A DNA stretch of 40,181 bases from a virus, in the IMG/VR virus record IMGVR_UViG_3300025137_000087, positions 1-40,181 of that record; one strand, 5' to 3'. Of the stretch, positions 21,936 through 31,009 are shown piece by piece. The stretch's first letter is position 1, and each line of letters starts with the position of its first letter. The translations under genes were made by a program, and so were the position numbers. Below the pieces are notes generated by a model. It had not been told where the DNA came from, made no database searches, and was given only the letters and a program-made list of their open reading frames with translations.

Positions 21936-22477
21936 AAAGTCCATTATACTTCTTAGTAGAACCTATAGGTGGTAAGTTGTACAATGACGAAAAGAATGGA
22001 ATTGTAACCACTACATCTGTTGAAGACCATAGGTTTACTCAAAGATTAGCAAAGGTTGTACAAATACCTTGTAATTACGAGGGTATTGTAAATATTGGAG
22101 ATACAGTAGTTGTACATCATAATACATTTAGAATACAATATAACAATCAAGGAGTACCATTACCTTCTAAATATCACATAAAAGATGATTTATTCTTTTT
22201 AGAGCCAGACTTATTGTATATGGTTATTAAAGAAGATAAGAGAGAAGCAGTATATCCTTTTTGTTTTGTAAAACCTATTGTAGATGAAGTAAAATACGAA
22301 GGAGTAAAAGAAATAGAGAATAAAGGAGTTCTTGTTTATGGAAATGCAGATTTAAGTAGACAAGGATTTGAGAGTGGAGATATAGTATTTCTAAAGAAAG
22401 ATAGTGAATATGAGTTTGAAATTTTTGGAGAGAAATTATATATGATGAAGTCTAACCGAATATTAGCAAAAGAATAG
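21932..22477 (+). CDS. GroES-like (Cpn10-fold) protein, possible second co-chaperonin
   Basis: A 181-residue protein whose N-terminal half reads as a Cpn10 fold: FLVEPIGG, then QRLAKVVQIPCNYEG and VNIGDTVVVHHNTF, matching the strand order of GroES (first strand, mobile loop, VxxVG, GDxV). A second, shorter copy seems to follow after about residue 105 (FCFVKPI, IENKGVLVYG, ESGDIVFLKK, LYMMKSNRIL), so the whole could be a tandem double Cpn10 domain, about twice the usual length. Such proteins lie near terminase in some phages, in the manner of T4 gp31, a co-chaperonin used for capsid folding. Its role with the GroEL of this phage is inference. Confidence 0.6.
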   Translation: MKSPLYFLVEPIGGKLYNDEKNGIVTTTSVEDHRFTQRLAKVVQIPCNYEGIVNIGDTVVVHHNTFRIQYNNQGVPLPSKYHIKDDLFFLEPDLLYMVIKEDKREAVYPFCFVKPIVDEVKYEGVKEIENKGVLVYGNADLSRQGFESGDIVFLKKDSEYEFEIFGEKLYMMKSNRILAKE

Positions 22478-22478
22478 A

Positions 22479-25103
22479 TTGAAGGGATTATCTAATGACA
22501 TAGAGGAAGCAGTAAAGATTGTTATACAGGGTTTAGAATACCCTATTGACGCTTCTGAAGTAGACCCTGACAAGCTAACCACAGTTATTCAGAGTAAAAC
22601 AGATTCTTTTATTGAAGGAAAGAAACTTATACTTGATTGGCAACAGTCTGAGAATGCTCCATCACACACCAAACTAAAGAAATACCTTAGAAGGCTTGTA
22701 GATGCAGGAGACTCTTCTATGAGTATATTAAGAATGTCTTTGAGGGAAGAGATTGATTACGATGCTTTAGCACCTGAGAAGCACAAGAAAGCTATTGCTT
22801 CTAAGACAATAATACTTAAAGGCATTAGGACTATGGATAATGGTCTTATAGAGCTTAGAAATCAAATAGAATCAGATAAGATTAACCTTAAAGAAAATGA
22901 ATTCAAAAGAGGTTATGCTGAGAAGTTTGCTAATGGAGAGTTTTATCCTGAATCTGACTACTATAAGAATTGGTTAGATGAAGATAATGATGCAGTGTTA
23001 ATCTGTCCTAAAGGTACAAAGGGTGAAACAGTAGTTTTAGATGGGCTAAATGTAACACTACCTAAGAAACCTATGAAAAAGCATATACTGTTTTCTGACT
23101 TAAAAAAGAAAGAGCAGTATTGGAGAAGATTAGATGTTCCTCCTGGACTTAACCCTGACAGTGTTGATTCATACACTAACTACATACTAGAAGAGTTTAG
23201 AAGAAGAAGAGAAGGTATTTGGTTTATGAATAATGGTAAAGCAGAATACTTAACAGGTTCTCATTACTTTGCACTTCAATGGTTTAAAATGGAAGATAAC
23301 GGAGGGTATATGAATTTCAGATACGCTCAAAGAGATATGTTTTACTTTACAAGAGCTTGTATTGTAGATAAAAGATGTTTAGGTGAATTATTTGTAAAGT
23401 CAAGGCGTACAGGATTTACTTATCAGATACTTGTAGAAATGGCTAATGACGCTACATCTACATCAAATGCAAGGTTAGGTATGACTTCTAAATCAGATGA
23501 TGATGCAAAGAAAGCATTCTCTAAGTTTTCATACGGATTCTTAAACTTACCATTCTTTTTTCAACCTATAGTTAAAGGCTCACCAGATAGCAAAAATCAA
23601 ATTGAATTTGCTAAGCCAAGTGACAGGAGTAAAGCAGGTAAGAAGAAGAAAGATACATCTACTGATGGTTACTTAAATACATTAATTGATTACTTACCAA
23701 CTAAAGATGATGCGTATGATGGTCAGAAAATGTATAGGTATTTAGGAGATGAAGCATCTAAATGGAGAAAACCTGCTAACTACGAGAAACACTGGGGTCA
23801 GATAGCACCAACCTTTGATGAAGGAGGTATGGTAGTAGGAAAAGCATTTATAGGTTCAACAGTTGCTGCAATGAAAAGTGGTGGTGCTGAATTTAAAAGA
23901 ATGTATCAAGCATCTCAAGTACATAAAAGAAACAAGATAACAGGAAGAACACCAAGTGGACTTTACTCTTACTTTCTACCTGCACATAAGAATATGTCTG
24001 AGTTTACAGATAAGTATGGTGTGTGTCACGAAATACTAGAGAAAGGTGAAACTTTCATCAATGTTAATGGTATAAAGAAGGCAATAGGGTCTATAACTTT
24101 CTTAGAGGCTAAGAGAAAGAGTAAAAGAAAAGAGAGTGACATTGCTTACAATGAAGAATTGAGAGCATTCCCTATGAAAGTATCTGAAGCATTTAGAGAT
24201 GAATTGAAGACTGCATTATTTAATACTGAAAAGATAATTAGTCAGATAGATTTCAATGACGATACTATGGCAGAACAAGGGATTTCCATAGGTAACTTCT
24301 CTTGGGAAAATGGTGTGCAAGATAGTAAAGTAGTTTGGAATCCTAATCCTAATGGTAGGTTTCATATATCTTGGCTACCTCCAAAAGAATTACAAAACAA
24401 ACACGAAACAAGATTAGGTCATGGTGGTTATAGTAAATACCCATTGAATGATGATTTAGGTGCTTTCGGTTGTGATAGTTATGATATCTCAGGAACAGTA
24501 GAAGGTGTTAGGAATGATGGAAGTTATAACCACGAAACAAGTAGGGCTTCTAAGGCTGCATTACATGGACTAACAAGTTTTACATTTTCTAACGCACCAA
24601 GTAATAATTTCTTTTTAGAATACATTGCAAGACCAAAGACAGCAGAGATAATGTTTGAGGATGTATTAATGGCGTGTATATTTTATGGTATGCCAATACT
24701 CGCAGAGAATAACAAACCTAGATTATTGTATCACTTTAAGAATAGAGGATATAGAGGTTTTAGTATAACACGATTTGATAAAGCAGCAAATAGATTATCT
24801 CCAACAGAAAAAGAATTAGGAGGAATGCCTAACTCATCTGAGGATATAAAACAAATACACGCAGGAGCGATAGAGTCTTACATTGACAAATATGTAGGAT
24901 ATAACTCTGAAACAGGGGAGTGTGGTAGTATGCCATTTAATCGTACATTAGATGACTGGAAACACTTTGATATTTCAAATAGAACTAAATATGATGCTTC
25001 GATAAGTTCAGGACTTGCTATAATGGCAGTTAATAGGAATTTATACAAGCCTAAGTACAACGTAAAGAACATACAAGTTAATATAAAGACATACAAACAT
25101 TAA
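22479..25103 (+). CDS. terL: Terminase large subunit
   Basis: An 874-residue DNA-packaging motor. A deviant Walker A is at residues 306-315 (FVKSRRTGFT), Walker B is YLGDE at 421-425, and a nuclease-type aspartate follows in AFGCDSYDISG at about 662-672, with a late acidic position in KYDASISSG at about 845. The N-terminal 200 residues are an extra helical domain, longer than in T4-type terminases but common in large Bacteroidota phages. The start used is TTG at 22479, directly after the previous stop (TAG 22475-22477); no ATG occurs until about residue 81. It pumps DNA through the portal encoded next and cuts concatemers. The portal gene follows after 3 bases. Confidence 0.9.
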   Translation: MKGLSNDIEEAVKIVIQGLEYPIDASEVDPDKLTTVIQSKTDSFIEGKKLILDWQQSENAPSHTKLKKYLRRLVDAGDSSMSILRMSLREEIDYDALAPEKHKKAIASKTIILKGIRTMDNGLIELRNQIESDKINLKENEFKRGYAEKFANGEFYPESDYYKNWLDEDNDAVLICPKGTKGETVVLDGLNVTLPKKPMKKHILFSDLKKKEQYWRRLDVPPGLNPDSVDSYTNYILEEFRRRREGIWFMNNGKAEYLTGSHYFALQWFKMEDNGGYMNFRYAQRDMFYFTRACIVDKRCLGELFVKSRRTGFTYQILVEMANDATSTSNARLGMTSKSDDDAKKAFSKFSYGFLNLPFFFQPIVKGSPDSKNQIEFAKPSDRSKAGKKKKDTSTDGYLNTLIDYLPTKDDAYDGQKMYRYLGDEASKWRKPANYEKHWGQIAPTFDEGGMVVGKAFIGSTVAAMKSGGAEFKRMYQASQVHKRNKITGRTPSGLYSYFLPAHKNMSEFTDKYGVCHEILEKGETFINVNGIKKAIGSITFLEAKRKSKRKESDIAYNEELRAFPMKVSEAFRDELKTALFNTEKIISQIDFNDDTMAEQGISIGNFSWENGVQDSKVVWNPNPNGRFHISWLPPKELQNKHETRLGHGGYSKYPLNDDLGAFGCDSYDISGTVEGVRNDGSYNHETSRASKAALHGLTSFTFSNAPSNNFFLEYIARPKTAEIMFEDVLMACIFYGMPILAENNKPRLLYHFKNRGYRGFSITRFDKAANRLSPTEKELGGMPNSSEDIKQIHAGAIESYIDKYVGYNSETGECGSMPFNRTLDDWKHFDISNRTKYDASISSGLAIMAVNRNLYKPKYNVKNIQVNIKTYKH

Positions 25104-25106
25104 TAT

Positions 25107-27560
25107 ATGAAGGCTTTTAGAAACAAAGGAGAGATTAAAATAACTAATAAGAATTTTCCAAAAGGAACAGAACCTTTTTCCGAGAAGGTTACCTCTGATT
25201 ATGGATTGAGAGTAGGTCAAGCTATTCAATATGAATGGTTTAAAAGAGAAAGTAATAGTTGTAGGTTTTTAGACCAAAGAGCAGAGTTTCACAGAAGAAG
25301 ACTTTATTCTCATGGTATGCAAAGTTCAGCTATGTATAAAGATATGTTTGCAGTTAATGGAGACTTATCTTACTTAAACCTTGATTTTAATATTGTACCT
25401 GTAATACCTAAATTCAGAAATATAGTTTCAAATGGTATATCAGATAGAAATTACACAGTAAAAGCAACTGCAATAGATCCTGTTTCTTCTGAGAATAAAA
25501 TGAGGTACAGACAGAATATGGAAGATGATATGGCTACTAAGGATATGCTTATGTTAGCTAAAGAGAAGATGGGAGTAGATGCTTTTTCTATGCCACCTGA
25601 AGAACTTCCTGAGAATGATGAAGAGAAAGAGTTACACATGAATCTTAAATACAAACCTTCTATAGAGATATCAGAGGAGTTAGCTATACAATCTGTATTT
25701 AATGAGAATAGATATGATTCTGTTGTTAAAGTTAAAGTTGCAGATGATTTAGTTGATTTAGGAATTGGTGCTACTAAACATTCTTTCGACCACAAAGAAG
25801 GAATTAAAACAGAGTATGTTAATCCTGATTCATTAATATGGAGTTATACAGAAGACCCTTATTTCCAAGATGTTTACTATTGGGGAGAATTTAAAAATGT
25901 AAATACGTCTGAAGTATTTAAAGAGTTCCCTGAATTAACTCAAGAACAAAGAGAAGAATTACAAAGTATTGCAGGTTCTTGGAATGACTACTATTCTTTT
26001 GATGCAAGTTACAATGACGATAACTTAAAAGGTAAGATAGGATTGTTGTACTTCAACTACAAGACTACAAGAGACAGAGTATTTAAAAAGAAAGATAAAA
26101 AGAAAGGTGGCTCTAAGATTATTGAGAGAAAAGATGATTTCACTTATAATGGAGATAAAAACCTTGACTTTAAAAAAGTAACTAAGACAGATGTTGTTTG
26201 GTTTGAAGGTGTTATTGTATTAGGAACAAATATTATCCTTAATTGGGAAGTTTGTAAAAATATGGTTAAGAAAGATTCTTCTTTTGATGGTTCTAACTTA
26301 GCAACTAAATCTAACTATGCAGTATGCGCTCCAAGAATGTATAAAGGACACATTGATAGTATCGTACATAAAATGATACCTATTGCAGATGATGTGCAAA
26401 TATCTTGGTTAAAACTACAACAAGTAAAACAAAGAATAGTTCCTGATGGTCAGTATTTAGATATTGATGGACTTGCAGGAATAAACTTAGGAAATGGTAA
26501 AGCTTATGATGTAAATGATGCTTTAAATATGTATTTCCAAACAGGTACTGTAATTGGTAGAAGTTCAACTGTTGGTGGTGAATTTAATAATGCTAAAGTT
26601 CCAATTCAAGAGATAAGACATTCTTCAGGTCAAGAAAAGATTAATTCTCTTTGGGGTTCTATACAAAAGTCTTTAGATATGATTGCTACTATTACAGGGA
26701 TAAACCAAGCGATAGATGCTTCAAATCCAGATTCTGATAGTTTAGTTGGAATACAAAAGATGGCAGCATACAATTCAAATGTAGCGACAAGACATATATT
26801 AAAAGCTTCTATGTATATTACTACAGAGTTAGCAAGATGTGTAACTACAAGAATATCTGATGTACTACAATATTCAGAGATGAAAGAATCTTTTGTACAG
26901 AAAATAGGTAGGACTGCGGTAACTAATCTTGATGAGATAAAGAAGTTGCACTTATATGATTTTGGTATTGATATTGAATTAACACCTGATGAAGAAGAAA
27001 GAGCTAAGCTAGAGGCAGATATATCTTTAGAGATTCAGCAAGGTAACTTGGGTGTAGAAGATAAGTATGAGATACTTTCTATTGATAACCTAAAATTAGC
27101 ATCAAGTTTCTTATCTGTAAAGAAAAAGAAGAAGATGAAAGAATTGCAAGAACAAAAGATGCAAGAGATTGAAGCTCAGAAACAAGCTAACATTGAAAGT
27201 TCTAATGCTGCTGCACAAGCTAAGATGCAGGCTACTCAAATGGAAGGAGAGTTGAAGATTCAGTTAGTTCAAATGGAAAATCAAGGAGCTATAGCTAAGT
27301 TACAAGAGGAAGCTAAACTTAAAGAATACCTTATGGGAATTGAGTTTAACATGAATATGCAACTTAAAGGCGTAGAAGTTGAAGGAAAGAAAAGCGTAGA
27401 GAAAGACAAAGAAGATAGGAAAGACGAGAGGACAAAGATACAAGCGTCACAGCAATCTAAGATGATAGAGCAACGAAATAATAATAGTAACCCTATATCA
27501 TTTGAAAGCTCTAATGACTCCTTAGATAGCTTTGATTTGTCGAGTTTTGAACCTAGATAA
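25107..27560 (+). CDS. Portal protein
   Basis: An 817-residue protein directly after terminase, with the composition of a large crAss-like portal: a mixed alpha/beta core with many Asp/Lys-rich loops, a conserved-looking piece EYVNPDSLIWSYTEDP at about residues 233-248, and a helical stem region (residues about 500-600, with TGINQAIDASNPDSDS). The C-terminal 150 residues are Gln/Glu/Lys-rich and helical, a probable coiled coil (a barrel or disordered tail). Twelve copies would form the ring at one capsid vertex and hold the terminase and later the neck proteins. Identification rests on gene order and length as much as on sequence. Confidence 0.82.
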   Translation: MKAFRNKGEIKITNKNFPKGTEPFSEKVTSDYGLRVGQAIQYEWFKRESNSCRFLDQRAEFHRRRLYSHGMQSSAMYKDMFAVNGDLSYLNLDFNIVPVIPKFRNIVSNGISDRNYTVKATAIDPVSSENKMRYRQNMEDDMATKDMLMLAKEKMGVDAFSMPPEELPENDEEKELHMNLKYKPSIEISEELAIQSVFNENRYDSVVKVKVADDLVDLGIGATKHSFDHKEGIKTEYVNPDSLIWSYTEDPYFQDVYYWGEFKNVNTSEVFKEFPELTQEQREELQSIAGSWNDYYSFDASYNDDNLKGKIGLLYFNYKTTRDRVFKKKDKKKGGSKIIERKDDFTYNGDKNLDFKKVTKTDVVWFEGVIVLGTNIILNWEVCKNMVKKDSSFDGSNLATKSNYAVCAPRMYKGHIDSIVHKMIPIADDVQISWLKLQQVKQRIVPDGQYLDIDGLAGINLGNGKAYDVNDALNMYFQTGTVIGRSSTVGGEFNNAKVPIQEIRHSSGQEKINSLWGSIQKSLDMIATITGINQAIDASNPDSDSLVGIQKMAAYNSNVATRHILKASMYITTELARCVTTRISDVLQYSEMKESFVQKIGRTAVTNLDEIKKLHLYDFGIDIELTPDEEERAKLEADISLEIQQGNLGVEDKYEILSIDNLKLASSFLSVKKKKKMKELQEQKMQEIEAQKQANIESSNAAAQAKMQATQMEGELKIQLVQMENQGAIAKLQEEAKLKEYLMGIEFNMNMQLKGVEVEGKKSVEKDKEDRKDERTKIQASQQSKMIEQRNNNSNPISFESSNDSLDSFDLSSFEPR

Positions 27561-27578
27561 ACAACAATGATTATTTTG

Positions 27579-27586
27579 TAATTTTG
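27579..27586 (+). promoter_or_regulatory. Possible promoter -7 box before the scaffold-like gene
   Basis: TAATTTTG in the 62-base gap between portal and the acidic protein gene, 36 bases before the ATG at 27623. It could boost expression of scaffold and capsid. No TTG is at the standard distance. Confidence 0.45.
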
Positions 27587-27622
27587 CATAGTAAGAATTT
27601 ATAATTAAATATAGTAGAAAAA

Positions 27623-28678
27623 ATGGAAGAATTTAAAATGAATCTTTTAGACGATAATGATGAAGTTATACAGCCTCAAGAGATTGAGAATGAGGAGGTT
27701 GTACAAAACGAAGCAGAAGAAGTTGTAGAAGAGGTAGAGGAAGTAATTGATGAAGTTGTAGAACAACAAGAAGAAGAAGAAGAAGAAGAATACGAATATG
27801 TAGACATTGACTCTGACGAACAACTTATAGATTATATTAAAGAGAATCCTGAGATTTTAAATCAATTAACACCATCGGAACAAAAAGAACTTCCTGAAGA
27901 TGTTAAGAAGTATTTAGAGTTTAGAGAAGAAACAAATGGTAGAGGGTTTTCAGACTTCTTAGAGTATCAAAAAGATTTCTCTGAGATGAGTACTGAAGAT
28001 AAGGTTAAAAAACTTATACAAGAAAATAACCCAACCTATACTAAAGAGGATGTAGAAGATGTCTTTGAAGAGCGTTATGCCTTTGACGAGGATTACGATG
28101 ATGAAAAAGATGTTAGAAAGAAGAAAAGAGAATTAAGAAAAATATCTGATGATGCTGAAAAGTATTTTACTGAACAGAAATCTAAATGGGGTACTAAACT
28201 AGGGTCTAGTGAAGAATCAATTCCAGAAGATTATGTACAGTCGAAACAGCAGTGGGATGAATACCAACAGCAAAACGCAGAAATTGCAGAGATTAACCAG
28301 GATAAATCTGATTTCTTTGTAAATGAAACTGATAAAATGTTTAACGAAGATTTCAAAGGTTTTGAATTTCAAGTAGGTGAACAGACTATTAATCATTTAT
28401 CAAGTAACCCTCAAGATATATCTGAATCTCAAAAGGATCTTTCAGGTTTTTTCAATTCGTTCTTAGACGAGGATGGATATGTAAAAGATGTGGAAGGTTA
28501 TCACAAAGCTATGTATGTAGCAATGAACTATGAGTCAATTATAGAGAGCGTTTATGAAACAGCAGTTGCTAATCATTTAGAGAACGAATCTATGATTTCA
28601 AAGAACATTGATATGGGTAGAGCTAGAAAGTCTCCTGAGACTATAAAATCAGGAATAAAAATGAAAATTATTAGTTAA
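27623..28678 (+). CDS. Acidic scaffold-like or portal-associated protein
   Basis: A 351-residue, very acidic protein with a Glu/Val-rich N-terminus (residues 12-55, runs such as EEVVEEVEEVIDEVVEQQ) and mostly helical later parts with several Lys/Glu pairs. It is located between portal and major capsid protein, the usual place for a scaffolding protein or a capsid assembly factor. Length and charge fit a scaffold, which organises capsid protein during assembly and is then lost. No protease motif is visible, so removal by a phage protease cannot be claimed. The identity is positional inference. Confidence 0.65.
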   Translation: MEEFKMNLLDDNDEVIQPQEIENEEVVQNEAEEVVEEVEEVIDEVVEQQEEEEEEEYEYVDIDSDEQLIDYIKENPEILNQLTPSEQKELPEDVKKYLEFREETNGRGFSDFLEYQKDFSEMSTEDKVKKLIQENNPTYTKEDVEDVFEERYAFDEDYDDEKDVRKKKRELRKISDDAEKYFTEQKSKWGTKLGSSEESIPEDYVQSKQQWDEYQQQNAEIAEINQDKSDFFVNETDKMFNEDFKGFEFQVGEQTINHLSSNPQDISESQKDLSGFFNSFLDEDGYVKDVEGYHKAMYVAMNYESIIESVYETAVANHLENESMISKNIDMGRARKSPETIKSGIKMKIIS

Positions 28679-28699
28679 AAACTTTAAAAAGAAAAAGAA

Positions 28700-30040
28700 A
28701 TGGCATTAAATGCAAGTCCTGCTGTGAAGTTAGTACCAACAGCAACAAAAGAAATTTTATCAAGTAACTATTTAGAAGCATCTGACTTTGACTTCACTAA
28801 CCAGTATTTACCTGAGTTATACGAAAAAGAATTTGCACGTTACGGAGAGCAACAATTAAAAGGATTCTTAGAGCGTATGCAACAAGAAGTACCTATGCAG
28901 TCTGACCTTATCAAATGGTCTGAAGAAGGAAGATTACGTCCTGTAGCAGAAGGTGTAACTAGAGTAGCAGAAGTATTTACTTCAGCAGGTCATACAGTTC
29001 GTAAGAATGATACAATCATCGTAAATGATGGTGTAGGAGTAGAGGAAAAAGGTATCGTTACTGATGTAGATACAGATACTTTTACAGTTAAGTGTTCTAA
29101 AGCAGCAGATTGGACAATCGCTGATGCAGGATTAAAACTATTTGTTTACTCTAACGAATACAGAAAAGGAACATTAGGAAGAGATGAAAGTTTAGAAGCT
29201 CAGCCAGATATCTTTGAAAACAAGCCAATTATCATTAAAGATGTAGATATCGTAAATGGTTCTGACATGGCTCAAATCGGATGGATTCAAGTTGAAGGAG
29301 ATAATGGAGCAGGGTACTTATGGTACTTAAAGTCTCGTTCTCAAACTCGTATGCGTTTTGATGACTATATCGAAATGGGTATGATTGAAGGAACTTCTTT
29401 TGAAGCAGGTTCAGCAGCAGCTACAGCAGGTTTCACAGGTACAGAAGGTTTCTTTGAAGCAGTAGAACAAGGGAATGTATTTGATGGTGAAATCACTGAC
29501 TTAGACGATGTTGATGAAGTATTGAACAGATTGAATAAGCAAGGAGCTATCTCTGAATACTTAATGTTTAACAACTTCTCTCAAGATAGAGCGATTGATA
29601 AGTTATTAGCTTCTCAAAACTCTTATGGTGTTGGTGGTACTTCTTACGGAGCATTCAACAACAGTGAGAAAATGGCTTTAAATTTAGGATTCACAGGATT
29701 CAAAATGGCAGGTTATGAAATCTACAAAAACCAATGGAGATACTTAAATGACCCTACTTCAAGAGGTTTATTTGAAGGATTAGGTTCTATTCATGGTGTA
29801 ATGTGTCCATCAGGAACAAAGACTGTTTACGATAACGTATTAGGAAGTAGAGCTACTTTACCTTTCTTACACGCTAAATACCGTAAGTCAGCTACTGAAG
29901 ACAGACGTTACAAAGTATGGAATACAGGTTCTGCAGGTGGTGCTGCTACTTCTAGTTTAGATGCTAATGAGTTGCACTTATTAACTGAAAGAGCTTTATG
30001 TACAATGGGACGTAACAACTTTGTTATGATTAAGGGATAA
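28700..30040 (+). CDS. Major capsid protein
   Basis: A 446-residue HK97-fold capsid protein of the crAss-like type. The N-terminal part contains YGEQQLKGFLERMQQEVPM and DLIKWSEEGRLRP, patterns that I recognise from crAss-like capsid proteins. An inserted beta-rich segment (about residues 98-155, with NDTIIVNDGVGVEEKGIVTD) matches the extra domain of these capsids. The C-terminal half has several Gly/Ala-rich loops and ends RALCTMGRNNFVMIKG. Codon use here is more regular (more CGT for arginine) than in the flanking genes, typical of a highly expressed gene. A terminator follows 24 bases after the stop. Confidence 0.88.
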   Translation: MALNASPAVKLVPTATKEILSSNYLEASDFDFTNQYLPELYEKEFARYGEQQLKGFLERMQQEVPMQSDLIKWSEEGRLRPVAEGVTRVAEVFTSAGHTVRKNDTIIVNDGVGVEEKGIVTDVDTDTFTVKCSKAADWTIADAGLKLFVYSNEYRKGTLGRDESLEAQPDIFENKPIIIKDVDIVNGSDMAQIGWIQVEGDNGAGYLWYLKSRSQTRMRFDDYIEMGMIEGTSFEAGSAAATAGFTGTEGFFEAVEQGNVFDGEITDLDDVDEVLNRLNKQGAISEYLMFNNFSQDRAIDKLLASQNSYGVGGTSYGAFNNSEKMALNLGFTGFKMAGYEIYKNQWRYLNDPTSRGLFEGLGSIHGVMCPSGTKTVYDNVLGSRATLPFLHAKYRKSATEDRRYKVWNTGSAGGAATSSLDANELHLLTERALCTMGRNNFVMIKG

Positions 30041-30063
30041 ACCTTAAACTAACCAATATTAAG

Positions 30064-30097
30064 AAAGAGAGGGTCAATTAGGCTCTCTCTTTTTTTG
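30064..30097 (+). terminator. Intrinsic terminator after the capsid gene
   Basis: AAAGAGAG (30064-30071) pairs with CTCTCTTT (30085-30092), followed by a T-run ending at 30096. It should limit read-through and allow capsid mRNA to accumulate. Confidence 0.82.
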
Positions 30098-30098
30098 T

Positions 30099-30106
30099 TA
30101 CCTTTG
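30099..30106 (+). promoter_or_regulatory. Promoter -7 box after the capsid terminator
   Basis: TACCTTTG, 31 bases before the ATG at 30138. It restarts transcription after the capsid terminator, with no TTG at the expected spacing. Confidence 0.5.
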
Positions 30107-30137
30107 TAAAACTAAATATAATAAAATTTAAAAGAAA

Positions 30138-30887
30138 ATGGCTACAAGAGCAAAAAAGAAAAATGAAGAGGTATCTATTGATAGAACCTATGTATTAACA
30201 GGAGATAGCACTCCTATGCAATTTATGTTAAGGAATCGACATAAAGCAAAAAGTCCTTTACAGTATTTCAATGAAGACACAGGTGTTTTAAGAACATTAA
30301 GGTATGCTACAAATCACAATTCTGTATTTGAAGACGAACAGACAGGAGATGTTACACTTGGTTACATTGTATTTAAGAATGGGAAGTTGTTCGTTCCTAA
30401 ATCTAACCCTACATTACAAGAGTTTTTGAAGTTACACCCTTTAAGAGATAAAATCTTTGAAGAGTTCCAACCAGAGAAAAAAGCACAAGAACAATTATCT
30501 TTATTAGAAGTTGAAATGGAAGCTACATCTTTAGCGTTTGGAATGGAAGCAGATGAATTAGAGAGTATGGCATTAGCTATATGGGGAAGAAAAGTATTAA
30601 CTATGAAGACTTCTGAGATTAAGAGAGATGTTTTACTTTATGCTAAGGCAAACCCTGAATCATTTATGAATTTAGCTGCAGATGATCTAACCAAGTTAAA
30701 AGGTTTAGGTGTAAGAGCAGTATCTATGAATCTGTTAACCTACAAGAATCAAGCATTCTATAATGGTAAGACTTTAGTATGTAAGTTACCATTTGATGAA
30801 ACAGATGAGTACAACACTTTAGCTAGATACATGAAAACTGAAGATGGAAGTAAATTATTAGAGTTTCTTAATAGTAAATTGAAATAA
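30138..30887 (+). CDS. Conserved virion-cluster protein, 249 residues
   Basis: A 249-residue protein between capsid and the neck genes. It has a basic start (ATRAKKKNEE), an N-terminal beta-type domain with the phrases LRNRHKAKSPLQYFNEDTG and RTLRYATNHNSVFED, and then a helical part with FLKLHPLRDKIFEEF and an acidic linker. The C-terminal part reads LTKLKGLGVRAVSMNLL, similar in form to a helix-hairpin-helix. I recall proteins of this type from phages with Bacteroidota hosts, near capsid genes and of unknown role. It may be a capsid accessory or DNA-binding virion protein. It ends at a terminator. Confidence 0.7.
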   Translation: MATRAKKKNEEVSIDRTYVLTGDSTPMQFMLRNRHKAKSPLQYFNEDTGVLRTLRYATNHNSVFEDEQTGDVTLGYIVFKNGKLFVPKSNPTLQEFLKLHPLRDKIFEEFQPEKKAQEQLSLLEVEMEATSLAFGMEADELESMALAIWGRKVLTMKTSEIKRDVLLYAKANPESFMNLAADDLTKLKGLGVRAVSMNLLTYKNQAFYNGKTLVCKLPFDETDEYNTLARYMKTEDGSKLLEFLNSKLK

Positions 30888-30955
30888 TAGTTGTACATTA
30901 GCAGTATGATAGTTGCATATCATATTGTATTTTTAAATGTTATAAGATTAAATTA

Positions 30956-30986
30956 GGGTAGGTTTGCAGACTTACCCTTTTTTTAT
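30956..30986 (+). terminator. Intrinsic terminator
   Basis: GGGTAGGTT (30956-30964) pairs with GACTTACCC (30969-30977) around a TGCA loop with two G-U pairs, followed by seven T. It ends the transcript of the 249-residue protein gene before the non-coding block. A weaker stem (TATGAT/ATCATA, 30905-30924) lies just upstream. Confidence 0.85.
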
Positions 30987-31001
30987 TCCAATAATTAGTT
31001 G

Positions 31002-31009
31002 TATCTTTG
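31002..31009 (+). promoter_or_regulatory. Promoter -7 box for the non-coding block
   Basis: TATCTTTG, directly after the terminator at 30956-30986. It has no open reading frame after it until 31425, which itself has another box at 31391. So the transcript it starts is apparently non-coding. Confidence 0.5.
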
